From: Beijerinckiaceae bacterium
Lineage (GTDB): Bacteria; Pseudomonadota; Alphaproteobacteria; Rhizobiales; Beijerinckiaceae
Length of the DNA stretch: 7,047 nt
Reading direction: 5' to 3'
Assembly (NCBI GenBank): GCA_947380915.1
Contig: CANCSY010000164.1
Location: 1 to 7,047 of the forward strand
How positions within the stretch are numbered: position 1 is the stretch's first letter; every line of letters starts with the position of its first letter. Shown here one piece after another: positions 1 to 5,266 of this stretch. The notes below the pieces were generated by a model. The model did no database searches and was not told the origin of the DNA. It saw only the letters and a program-made list of their open reading frames with translations. Made by a program: the position numbers and the translations under genes.

Positions 1-1
1 G

Positions 2-28
2 AAGGGCGGGGGAGACCTCGCCCTTTTT
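2..28 (+). terminator. Intrinsic terminator of a gene to the left
   Basis: A perfect 7-bp GC-rich stem (AAGGGCG at 2-8 with CGCCCTT at 19-25) closes a 10-nt loop, and its 3' side runs into a five-T tract at 24-28. This is the classic Rho-independent layout for transcription entering from the left. The terminated gene lies outside the window, so its identity is unknown. The terminator also insulates the toxin-antitoxin module that follows. Confidence 0.7.
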
Positions 29-67
29 CGTGGGGGCTTATTGGCGAAATTTGCAGTTTTCAGGGCG

Positions 68-92
68 ACTGTGTTGACAGTGTCAACACAGT
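68..92. promoter_or_regulatory. Palindromic operator with embedded promoter of the toxin-antitoxin operon
   Basis: Two perfectly complementary 12-bp arms (68-79, ACTGTGTTGACA, and 81-92) flank a single central G at position 80. Each arm carries a consensus -35 hexamer TTGACA, one reading on each strand (74-79 on the plus strand). A weak -10 candidate, CTTATT, lies at 97-102 after a 17-nt spacer. Ribbon-helix-helix antitoxins commonly repress their own promoter by binding short inverted repeats there, so this is the expected autoregulatory operator; occupancy would cover the -35 box. The symmetry and the -35 box are seen directly; the role as antitoxin operator is inferred from position and family. 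Confidence 0.7.
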
Positions 93-108
93 GGTGCTTA
101 TTCGGCGA

Positions 109-399
109 ATGTCAGATCCATCCTCCACCGCCGAGGTCAACATTCACCTGCGCGCCCGTTCGCAGGACCGGATGCTCATCGACCAGGCGGCCGAGCTGGT
201 CGGGACGAACCGCTCGCAGTTCATGATGGCTTCGGCCCTCAAGGAGGCGAAGAATGTCCTGCTCGATCAATCGACCATCTTCGCCGATGCGGAAACCTTC
301 CAGAAGGTCATGGACTGGATGGACAGCCCGGCTACGCCCGCTGAGGCGGAGGGCATGAAGCGTCTCCTGCATGCCAGAGCGCCCTGGGACCGTGGCTGA
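109..399 (+). CDS. DUF1778 ribbon-helix-helix antitoxin (TacA-like)
   Basis: This 96-residue protein is probably the DNA-binding antitoxin of a type II toxin-antitoxin pair: it would neutralise the acetyltransferase encoded next and repress the operon. The N-terminal part (about residues 9-45) fits a ribbon-helix-helix fold: a short strand with alternating side chains (EVNIHLRAR), then two helices, the second starting near TNRSQFM. The C-terminal half (about 50-96), with a DAETFQKVMDWMDSP segment and a terminal APW, matches the toxin-binding arm of DUF1778 proteins. The ATG at 109 is chosen because homologues start just before the strand and because the upstream in-frame GTG at 91 lies inside the palindrome. 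No Shine-Dalgarno sequence precedes the ATG, and the predicted transcription start falls about there, so a leaderless message is possible. The reading frame overlaps the toxin gene, as is usual for this pair. Confidence 0.85.
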   Translation: MSDPSSTAEVNIHLRARSQDRMLIDQAAELVGTNRSQFMMASALKEAKNVLLDQSTIFADAETFQKVMDWMDSPATPAEAEGMKRLLHARAPWDRG

Positions 400-964
400 C
401 ACGCCGCCCCTTTTCGATCCTCCCGTCCTTCTGACGGAAGCTCACGATCATTCCACGTTCCAATCTGGCGAGCCTGTCCTTGACGATTGGCTGCGACGCC
501 GCGCTTGGCCCAATCAGCAGATGGCGGCCAGCCGCACCTATGTCGTCTGTCCGACCGGCTCGAACATGATCGTTGGCTATTTCTCCCTCAGCATGGGGCA
601 GATTCTCGGCCAGGATGTCACTGGCGCCATGCGCCGCAACATGCCCAGGCAGATTCCGGCGGTGACCCTCGGACGACTGGCGATTGATCGGAAGTGGCAG
701 GGCAGGGGTCTGGGCGCTGCATTGCTCGCCCATGTTGTGCGGCGCGCCCTGCGGGTTTCCAACGAGGTCGTCGCCCGGTTGGTCATCGTCCAGGCGATTT
801 CGCCAGCGGCGGAAGACTTCTACCTCCGCCACGGCTTCACCCGCTTGCCCGTCGAAACCCCGACGCTGGCTCTCGATTTGCTCAAACTCCGCAAAGTTCA
901 GGACGGTTCGGGATCCAGTTCCCAATTTTCTGGCGACTCCGAAATTCAAAGTGGAAATGCGTGA
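371..964 (+). CDS. GNAT acetyltransferase toxin (TacT/AtaT-like)
   Basis: The product is a 197-residue GCN5-type N-acetyltransferase, probably the toxin of the module. Characterised relatives (TacT, AtaT, ItaT) use acetyl-CoA to acetylate the amino group of aminoacyl-tRNAs and so stop translation; that activity is inferred here from family and context. The family N-terminal block is present (FQSGEPVLDDWLRRRA, near residues 34-49), followed by LGRLAID and the acetyl-CoA pyrophosphate loop QGRGLG at residues 110-115. The likely catalytic tyrosine is Y151 in the FYLRHGF motif. The start is uncertain: ATG at 371 overlaps the antitoxin gene by 29 nt, while GTG at 392 would overlap by 8 nt and give 190 residues; neither has a good ribosome binding site, so coupling to antitoxin translation is likely. 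The last ~25 residues form a Gly/Ser/Gln-rich tail beyond the usual family end and may be an acquired extension. Confidence 0.83.
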   Translation: MPERPGTVADTPPLFDPPVLLTEAHDHSTFQSGEPVLDDWLRRRAWPNQQMAASRTYVVCPTGSNMIVGYFSLSMGQILGQDVTGAMRRNMPRQIPAVTLGRLAIDRKWQGRGLGAALLAHVVRRALRVSNEVVARLVIVQAISPAAEDFYLRHGFTRLPVETPTLALDLLKLRKVQDGSGSSSQFSGDSEIQSGNA

Positions 965-1073
965 GGCGCCTCCTTCTTTTCGAGATTCGAAGACTGGCGC
1001 GTCATGGGATGCTATTAGATTGATCTAGCAGCCTTTTGGCCTCCCCCCACAATCCGTATCGAGCCCCGTATCC
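965..1073. other. Spacer between toxin gene and hydrolase gene
   Basis: These 109 bases hold no credible gene. The toxin stop codon sits in a 10-bp palindrome (GAGGCGCCTC, 963-972), and a small inverted repeat follows (TTCGA 979-983 with TCGAA 987-991). Neither forms a convincing terminator, because the first has no proper loop and there is no T tract after a stable stem. No consensus promoter stands out ahead of the hydrolase, although 1010-1025 is locally AT-rich. Confidence 0.5.
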
Positions 1074-1805
1074 ATGCGCCTCGCCATCATCCCCTGTCTG
1101 CCCCTGTTCCTCCTCGCCGCCCCCCTCCACGCCCAGACCGAGCCTTCCCTCTCCACGGTTCAGGCCGGCGGCGTGCAGGCTGTGCTCATCAAGCCCGAAA
1201 AGCCTGTTGGATCCGTCATTCTGCTGGCGGGCGGGGATGGGCGGATCGGGGTTGAGGCGGGGGGCGTCATCGCCCGTGGGGGCAATCAGCTCGTGCGAAC
1301 GCGCATGGCCTATGCCCGCAAGGGTTTCGCCGTTCTTGTTCCGGACCGGGGCTATGATCTGGCGCCCCTGGTCGAGCTGATGAAGGGCGTCAAGCGGCCC
1401 GTGACGGTGGTAGGAACCTCGCGTGGCACCCAATCGGCGGCCGAGGGGATCGCTGCTGGCGCGCGGCCCGACAAACTTGTTTTGACCTCAGGCTTTCTCA
1501 GCGAGGCTTCCACGGGCCAACCCCCAGGCCGCGCGCGCCCCCGGAGCGAGAGCAACGCGATCTCCCTTCTGGGGAGCCCCGCGCTGCTGCCGTCCACGCT
1601 CGTGGTGCATCACCGGCAGGATAAGTGCTGGCTGACGTCACCCGAAGGGGTCGCGCCCTTCATCGCCTGGTCGAAGGGCAAGGCCAAGGTGATCTGGCTC
1701 GAGGGCGGCGAAGAGGTCGGCAATCCCTGCGAGGCGCAAGGCCATCATGGCTTTGCAGGCATTGACCAGAAGGTGGTCGACGCCGTCGCCGCCTTCGCCC
1801 GCTAG
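1074..1805 (+). CDS. Exported alpha/beta hydrolase, uncharacterised
   Basis: A 243-residue protein with a secretory signal peptide: a hydrophobic stretch (residues 3-18) ending in LHA, with likely cleavage after A20, so it should act in the periplasm or outside the cell. The mature part has an alpha/beta-hydrolase plan: a glycine-rich LLAGGDG segment (50-56) near the expected oxyanion region, a nucleophile elbow GTSRG with S116, an acid D183 in VVHHRQDKC, and the histidine H225 (or H224) in QGHHGF. C185 and C219 could form a disulphide near the active site, which fits export. The short stretch between strand FAVLVPD (85-91) and the elbow is only about 25 residues and looks compact compared with relatives I recall. 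The substrate cannot be told from sequence; an esterase or related hydrolase is likely. The ATG at 1074 lacks a clear Shine-Dalgarno, but the signal peptide begins right there. It converges with the small secreted-protein gene. Confidence 0.78.
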   Translation: MRLAIIPCLPLFLLAAPLHAQTEPSLSTVQAGGVQAVLIKPEKPVGSVILLAGGDGRIGVEAGGVIARGGNQLVRTRMAYARKGFAVLVPDRGYDLAPLVELMKGVKRPVTVVGTSRGTQSAAEGIAAGARPDKLVLTSGFLSEASTGQPPGRARPRSESNAISLLGSPALLPSTLVVHHRQDKCWLTSPEGVAPFIAWSKGKAKVIWLEGGEEVGNPCEAQGHHGFAGIDQKVVDAVAAFAR

Positions 1806-1817
1806 GGACGCCTTACC

Positions 1818-2042
1818 TCAGGGCCTCATGCCATGGGACCTCATGCAGGTCGAATAGAGCGCCATGCGCCTTTGCTGCACGGAGCTGTCGTCGCCACCCC
1901 GGTTCGGCGCCTGCGTCTGCGCCTTGCTGACACATTGGGTCACCACCTCGTTGCGGGTCATTTGCCGCGCGGCGAAGGCGGGCGTGAGCGTGAGCAGCGT
2001 CATTCCTGAAACGGCGACGGCGAGGGTCAATCGGGCGATCAT
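1818..2042 (-). CDS. Small secreted two-cysteine protein, unknown function
   Basis: A 74-residue protein I cannot assign to a characterised family. It has a clear signal peptide (MIAR, then a hydrophobic core and the cleavage motif AFA at residues 22-24, mature protein from A25). The mature 50 residues contain two cysteines, C37 and C66, that could form one disulphide, and a LYSTCMRSHG segment near the end. Motifs of the type YxxCMxxxG recur in small exported proteins of sphingomonads, from memory. The ATG at 2042 is chosen because GGGAGA lies just upstream on the minus strand with a 6-nt spacer after GGAG, and because the signal peptide starts there; the frame stays open upstream to 2132 but that part has no such support. 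The gene is transcribed towards the hydrolase gene, with 12 bp between stop codons, and has a hairpin in its leader. Confidence 0.75.
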   Translation of the reverse strand: MIARLTLAVAVSGMTLLTLTPAFAARQMTRNEVVTQCVSKAQTQAPNRGGDDSSVQQRRMALYSTCMRSHGMRP

Positions 2043-2064
2043 GTTCGTCTCCCAGATGGAAGTG

Positions 2065-2086
2065 GAAGACAGAACAGCCTGTCTTC
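2065..2086 (-). promoter_or_regulatory. Hairpin in the leader of the small secreted-protein gene
   Basis: A perfect 8-bp inverted repeat, GAAGACAG (2065-2072) and CTGTCTTC (2079-2086), surrounds a 6-nt loop. It ends 22 nt before the start codon at 2042 and about 11 nt upstream of the ribosome binding site. No T tract follows on either strand, so it is not a terminator. It could be an mRNA leader structure or a protein-binding operator; the sequence alone does not decide. Confidence 0.5.
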
Positions 2087-2185
2087 TTCGAACGCTGATG
2101 ATCGCGCCAGGCAGGAAATTGAAGCAATTCAACCGTTTGGCTTGCCATATCCACCCTATGGCCGAGCCTGCCGGGCCCAGAGCAC

Positions 2186-2212
2186 AAAAAAGCGCCCCCG
2201 GAGAGGGCGCTT
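2186..2212 (-). terminator. Intrinsic terminator of the bamE-like gene
   Basis: A perfect 8-bp stem, AAGCGCCC (2190-2197) with GGGCGCTT (2205-2212), closes a 7-nt loop. On the minus strand it is followed by six T residues (2191 down to 2186). It lies 31 nt beyond the stop codon of the lipoprotein gene and matches the Rho-independent form exactly. It separates that gene from the small secreted-protein gene downstream on the same strand. Confidence 0.88.
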
Positions 2213-2243
2213 CAACGTCTGTTGGGCCGCTTCAAGACGTGGC

Positions 2244-2711
2244 TCAGAACTTCAGGAGATTCTTCATGGCGTTCGACAGGAACGAGGACTCGGCGCCCGC
2301 CGTCGGCGTGGTGCGGGACACGAAGTCGAAGACCTGCCCATCCTGCAGCCCATAGTTGGCGATGCGTTCGACCTTCTTTTTCTTGTCGAAATAGACCGAG
2401 AAGATGCGCCGATCGACGATGCTGGGTTGCTGGAACGCGAGGCTCTGGGTGGTCCGCTGGGAAATGTAATACCAGGCCGAGCCGCCCACTGTGGAGGTGG
2501 TGGAGGGGGTGCCCAGCACCACCAGCACCTGCTCGGCGGATGAGCCAACCTTCACCTGCTCCAGCAGGCGATCATCGGCCACATAGCCATGTTGCAGATC
2601 GCCATCGTAGCCGATGCAACCCGCAAGCGAGAGGGACAGGGCGGCCGCGATGGCCAGTTTCGCAACGAGGCTCCCGCTCATTCCTGCGATGCTGTTGCTG
2701 GACTTCCGCAT
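2244..2711 (-). CDS. bamE: BamE-like outer membrane lipoprotein (SmpA/OmlA family)
   Basis: A 155-residue lipoprotein, probably the BamE subunit of the BAM complex that folds beta-barrel proteins into the outer membrane. The N-terminus has a hydrophobic signal followed by the lipobox LAGC, so C32 would be lipidated after signal peptidase II cleavage. The BamE domain follows: LLEQVKVGSSAEQV...LGTPST (about residues 49-71) is the family signature, then WYYIS and a strand containing VYFDKKKKVERI. The tail (from about residue 125) is a low-complexity extension of the type alphaproteobacterial members carry. The start at 2711 is supported by GGAG with a 6-nt spacer (minus strand); an internal Met at residue 11 is an alternative without that support. 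The gene stands alone, diverging from the bc1 chaperone gene and closed by its own terminator. Confidence 0.88.
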   Translation of the reverse strand: MRKSSNSIAGMSGSLVAKLAIAAALSLSLAGCIGYDGDLQHGYVADDRLLEQVKVGSSAEQVLVVLGTPSTTSTVGGSAWYYISQRTTQSLAFQQPSIVDRRIFSVYFDKKKKVERIANYGLQDGQVFDFVSRTTPTAGAESSFLSNAMKNLLKF

Positions 2712-2871
2712 GATGAACTCCGACCTCGAACGATGTCCCGTGTTACAACGGCGACCTGAAAGCTCCCGCCAAGGCAGGATTTTGCTTGCAACCGGCAGTC
2801 ACGATGCCTAACCCCCGTGGCATGGATTTGCAAGGGTGAGGCGCCAAAGGCGCGCTTGCGGAGGCAAGACA
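2712..2871. other. Divergent intergenic region, bamE-like / bc1 chaperone
   Basis: These 160 bases must carry the promoters of both divergent genes, but no near-consensus -35/-10 pair stands out on either strand. The most visible structure is on the chaperone side: the pentamer CTTGC (2785-2789, 2855-2859) alternates with its complement GCAAG (2830-2834, 2864-2868), and a GCGCC/GGCGC hairpin sits at 2841-2853. Confidence 0.5.
2855..2868 (+). promoter_or_regulatory. Ribosome binding site held in a hairpin loop
   Basis: CTTGC (2855-2859) and GCAAG (2864-2868) are perfectly complementary and enclose GGAG (2860-2863), the Shine-Dalgarno core of the bc1 chaperone gene, as a tetraloop. The extended GGAGG lies 7 nt before the ATG at 2872. 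This site fixes the start codon. The upstream GCAAG at 2830-2834 can compete for the same CTTGC, so two exclusive foldings are possible. Pairing is seen in sequence; any regulatory effect is inference. Confidence 0.5.
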
Positions 2872-3417
2872 ATGATTTTCGCCATGTTTCGACGTTCCGG
2901 CAACCAGAGGGTGATCGACCGACTTCACGGCGATATCGTGGCGGCGGTGCGGCAACCCGCGCTTTACGCCGATTATGGTGTGGAAGACACATTCGAAGGG
3001 CGGTTCGAACTGCTGACGCTCTTCGCCACCCTGCTGGTGCGCCGTCTGGCGCTGCTGCCCCCGCCAGCCCCCGAGGCGGCGCAGGAATTGACCGACCGCA
3101 TCTTCAGCGAACTCGACGCCGCCATGCGCGAGATGGGGGTGGGCGATCTGGCGGTGCCCAAACGCATCAAGAAATTCGCCGACGCCTTCCTGGGACGCCG
3201 GAACGCCTATGACGCGGCGCTCGGCGCAGCCTCACCGGATCAGCTTGAGGCCGCGCTGGCGCGCAATGTTTATGGCCTTGATCCGGCGGAGGGGACTGGC
3301 AAGGCGGAGCGGCTGACCCGTTACGCCCTCGCGGCGCAGGCCGCCCTTGCGTCCGCCTCCCTGGAAAGCCTGATGAAGGGCTCTGCGCCCTTTCCCAAGG
3401 CCGAGATGATCGGGTAG
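2872..3417 (+). CDS. Ubiquinol-cytochrome c chaperone family protein (CBP3-like)
   Basis: A 181-residue protein of the ubiquinol-cytochrome c chaperone family. The mitochondrial relative CBP3/UQCC1 helps synthesis and assembly of cytochrome b of the bc1 complex; a comparable role in bacterial respiratory-chain assembly is inferred. The family pattern is clear: an N-terminal block with ALYADYGVEDTFEGRFEL (residues 30-47) followed by a long helix with LLVRRL, and a second block VPKRIKKFADAFLGRRNAYDAAL (about 95-117) ending in ALARNVYG. No signal peptide or membrane segment is seen, so it is probably cytoplasmic or peripheral. The start at 2872 is set by GGAGG with a 7-nt spacer; an in-frame GTG at 2836 would add 12 basic residues and lacks a good site. 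The stop is 9 nt before the next gene, so the two are probably co-transcribed. Confidence 0.87.
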   Translation: MIFAMFRRSGNQRVIDRLHGDIVAAVRQPALYADYGVEDTFEGRFELLTLFATLLVRRLALLPPPAPEAAQELTDRIFSELDAAMREMGVGDLAVPKRIKKFADAFLGRRNAYDAALGAASPDQLEAALARNVYGLDPAEGTGKAERLTRYALAAQAALASASLESLMKGSAPFPKAEMIG

Positions 3418-3426
3418 GAGAGAGGG

Positions 3427-4089
3427 ATGAAAATTCGCCGCCCCAAATCACCCCCTTCCAAACCGGCCCCCGCAAGAGCGGCGCCCAGGCCCAATGATCG
3501 GGACCCCGTTCATGTGGGTGGCGCCATGACCGCGCCGACCGGCCCCTTCTCCCGCCAGATCGACGTGGCCCAGGCCGAAGACAAGACCCTCAGGGTGTCG
3601 ATCACCGCCACCCCCGCCGAATGTGACGAACTCGCCCGGCAGGACGGCCTGCCCGCCATCTCCGGCTTGAGCGCCAGGTTCGAGGTGACATCCTCCGGGC
3701 GGGGCCGTTTCGAGGTGAAGGGCGAGGTCAAGGCGCGGGTCACCCAGATCTGCGTGGTCAGTCTTGATCCCTTCGACAGCGATATCGTGCAACCGGTGGA
3801 GGTCACCTTCGCCTCGCCGCGCGATGTCGAGCAGGCGGAAGCCGCCTATGCAAGGCGCCACGAAGAAGACCCCGACGCGCAGGACATTCCCGAGCCGCCG
3901 GACCCCATCTTCAATGGTCAGATCGACCTTGGCGTGCTCGCGGCGGAACAGCTGATTCTCGCGCTGGACCCCTATCCCCGCAAAGAAGGGGCGGCATTCC
4001 CTGCCGAATTTGTCCAAGTTGAGGAAATTGCGGAGGTTTCCCCTTTCGCCGCTCTCGCAAAGCTGAAAAAGGGGGCGTCGGAAGACTAG
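3427..4089 (+). CDS. DUF177 (YceD-like) protein
   Basis: A 220-residue protein of the DUF177/YceD family, whose members in bacteria and plant chloroplasts have been linked to 23S rRNA accumulation or processing. Visible signatures are FSRQIDV near the domain start (residues 41-47), a cysteine-containing strand TQICVVSLDPF (about 111-121), an acidic middle part rich in D, E and P, and the C-terminal block IDLGVLAAEQLILALDPYPRKEGA, which is very typical. The start at 3427 has a strong site (GGAG, 6-nt spacer). It adds a 33-residue Pro/Arg/Lys-rich leader that most family members lack; ATG at 3526 would begin at the usual place (MTAPTGPFSRQ) but has only a weak GGTGG upstream. The family normally sits just before plsX, as here. 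Nine nucleotides separate it from the upstream chaperone gene. Confidence 0.87.
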   Translation: MKIRRPKSPPSKPAPARAAPRPNDRDPVHVGGAMTAPTGPFSRQIDVAQAEDKTLRVSITATPAECDELARQDGLPAISGLSARFEVTSSGRGRFEVKGEVKARVTQICVVSLDPFDSDIVQPVEVTFASPRDVEQAEAAYARRHEEDPDAQDIPEPPDPIFNGQIDLGVLAAEQLILALDPYPRKEGAAFPAEFVQVEEIAEVSPFAALAKLKKGASED

Positions 4090-4102
4090 CCTCATCACAG
4101 CA

Positions 4103-4130
4103 TTGCGTTCAGCGCGTGAAAGGGTATTGT
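4103..4130 (+). promoter_or_regulatory. Candidate promoter ahead of plsX
   Basis: TTGCGT (4103-4108) and TATTGT (4125-4130) lie 16 nt apart in the 93-nt gap between the DUF177 gene and plsX and resemble sigma-70 -35 and -10 boxes. Transcription would start near 4137, giving a leader of about 45 nt. The plsX genes may also be read from further upstream, since no terminator is seen in this gap. Confidence 0.35.
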
Positions 4131-4182
4131 CCGCCACCCCCGCGTCGGCGATCCACGCTGCTCGCCACGGAGTCTCCCGGTT

Positions 4183-5262
4183 ATGAAGCCCCAGGTCCGG
4201 ATAGCCCTCGACGCCATGGGCGGCGATCATGGCCCCTCAGTGGTCATCCCCGGCGCTGCCCATGCGCTGAGCAAACGCGATGACATCAGCTTCCTGATGT
4301 TTGGCGATGAGAAGGTGATCGGCCCGCTCCTCGCGCTCCATCCAGCGCTGCAAGCCGTGACCAGGCTCGTTCATACGGATGTCTGGGTGAAGATGGGCGA
4401 CAAGCCCAGCCAGGCCCTGCGGCACGGGCGCCGCAACTCCTCCATGTGGCTGGCGCTTGAAGCGGTGAAGAAGGGTGAGGCCGATGTGGCGGTCTCGGCG
4501 GGCAATACGGGCGCGCTCATGGCCATGGCGAAGTTCTGCCTGCGCACCATGGCCCATATCGACCGGCCGGCCATCGCGGGCATCTGGCCGACCCTGCGGG
4601 GCGATTCCATCGTTCTGGACGTGGGCGCCAGCATTGGCGGCGATGCGCAGCATTATGTGGATCTTTCGGTGATGGGCGCCGCCATGGCCAGCATCGTCTT
4701 TGGCGTGCCGCGTCCCACGGTTGGCCTGTTGAATGTGGGCGTCGAGGAGATCAAGGGCATCGAAGAGGTGAAGGCCGCCGCGCGCATGCTGCGCGAGGCC
4801 GATCTGCCAAGCCTGACCTACCACGGCTTCGTGGAAGGCGACGACATCGGCAAGGGCGTCGTCGATGTGGTCGTGACCGAAGGCTTCACCGGCAATATCG
4901 CCCTCAAGACCGCCGAAGGCACCGCCCGGCAGTTGGCGACCGTTCTGCGCGAGGCGATTCAATCGAGCATCATGGCGCGAATCGGTTATCTTTTCGCCAA
5001 GAGCGCCTTTGACGCTCTGAAGGCCAAGATGGATCCTCGCCGCGCCAATGGCGGCGTGTTCCTCGGGCTGGAGGGAATCGTCATCAAGAGCCACGGCGGC
5101 ACCGACGAGATCGGTTTCGCGGGGGCCATCGATATCGGCTACAAGATGGTGCGGCAGGATCTCCTATCCCGCATCCGGGAATCACTCGCCGCCTGGCAGG
5201 ACAGCAGAACCTTGCTCGCCGCGGCGGCTACTGCGGCCCTGCCCGGGCCGGAAACGGATTGA
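4183..5262 (+). CDS. plsX: Phosphate acyltransferase PlsX
   Basis: A 359-residue phosphate acyltransferase that converts acyl-ACP and phosphate into acyl-phosphate, the acyl donor PlsY uses for the first step of phospholipid synthesis. It is a peripheral cytoplasmic enzyme. Family landmarks in order: [10 protein letters not shown] (residues 9-18), SAGNTGALM (G107-N108-T109-G110), VLDVGAS (145-150), [17 protein letters not shown] (233-238) and IKSHGG with H304. Length is normal. The conserved DxGAN motif reads DVGAS here, with Ser at 150 instead of the usual Asn. The ATG at 4183 fits homologues and has GGAG about 10 nt upstream. rpmF, which lies between the DUF177 gene and plsX in gammaproteobacteria, is missing, as is usual in alphaproteobacteria. 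The stop codon is 4 nt before the fabH start, indicating translational coupling. Confidence 0.96.
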   Translation: MKPQVRIALDAMGGDHGPSVVIPGAAHALSKRDDISFLMFGDEKVIGPLLALHPALQAVTRLVHTDVWVKMGDKPSQALRHGRRNSSMWLALEAVKKGEADVAVSAGNTGALMAMAKFCLRTMAHIDRPAIAGIWPTLRGDSIVLDVGASIGGDAQHYVDLSVMGAAMASIVFGVPRPTVGLLNVGVEEIKGIEEVKAAARMLREADLPSLTYHGFVEGDDIGKGVVDVVVTEGFTGNIALKTAEGTARQLATVLREAIQSSIMARIGYLFAKSAFDALKAKMDPRRANGGVFLGLEGIVIKSHGGTDEIGFAGAIDIGYKMVRQDLLSRIRESLAAWQDSRTLLAAAATAALPGPETD

Positions 5263-5266
5263 GATC

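Noticed and set aside
332..949. 205-residue minus-strand open frame opposite the toxin gene
   Set aside because: The plus-strand GNAT protein has intact family motifs; the antisense product has none and no ribosome binding site of note.
963..991. Palindrome GAGGCGCCTC and following small inverted repeat as toxin-gene terminator
   Set aside because: The palindrome has no adequate loop, the second stem is only 5 bp, and no T tract follows it.
1002..1433. 143-residue minus-strand open frame opposite the hydrolase
   Set aside because: It is antisense to a gene with signal peptide and catalytic motifs; the product resembles nothing and is a by-product of codon bias.
1813..2187. 124-residue frame on the minus strand overlapping the small secreted-protein gene
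   Set aside because: The frame from 2042 has a good ribosome binding site and signal peptide; this one has neither.
2142..2713. Plus-strand open frames opposite the BamE-like gene
   Set aside because: They are Arg/Gly/Pro-rich shadows; the minus strand encodes a lipoprotein with lipobox and BamE signature and has its own terminator.
4090..4182. Possible rpmF (ribosomal protein L32) gene before plsX
   Set aside because: Only 93 nt are available and no open frame with L32-like basic or cysteine motifs is present.
3448..5094. Long minus-strand open frames (3448-4230 and 4237-5094)
   Set aside because: They are antisense to the DUF177 gene and plsX, whose proteins are clearly recognised. Long antisense frames are common in GC-rich DNA, and their translations show no domain.
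5048..5266. Upstream 73-codon extension of the fabH frame
   Set aside because: It lies entirely within plsX in another frame, and FabH homology begins right after the GTG at 5267.
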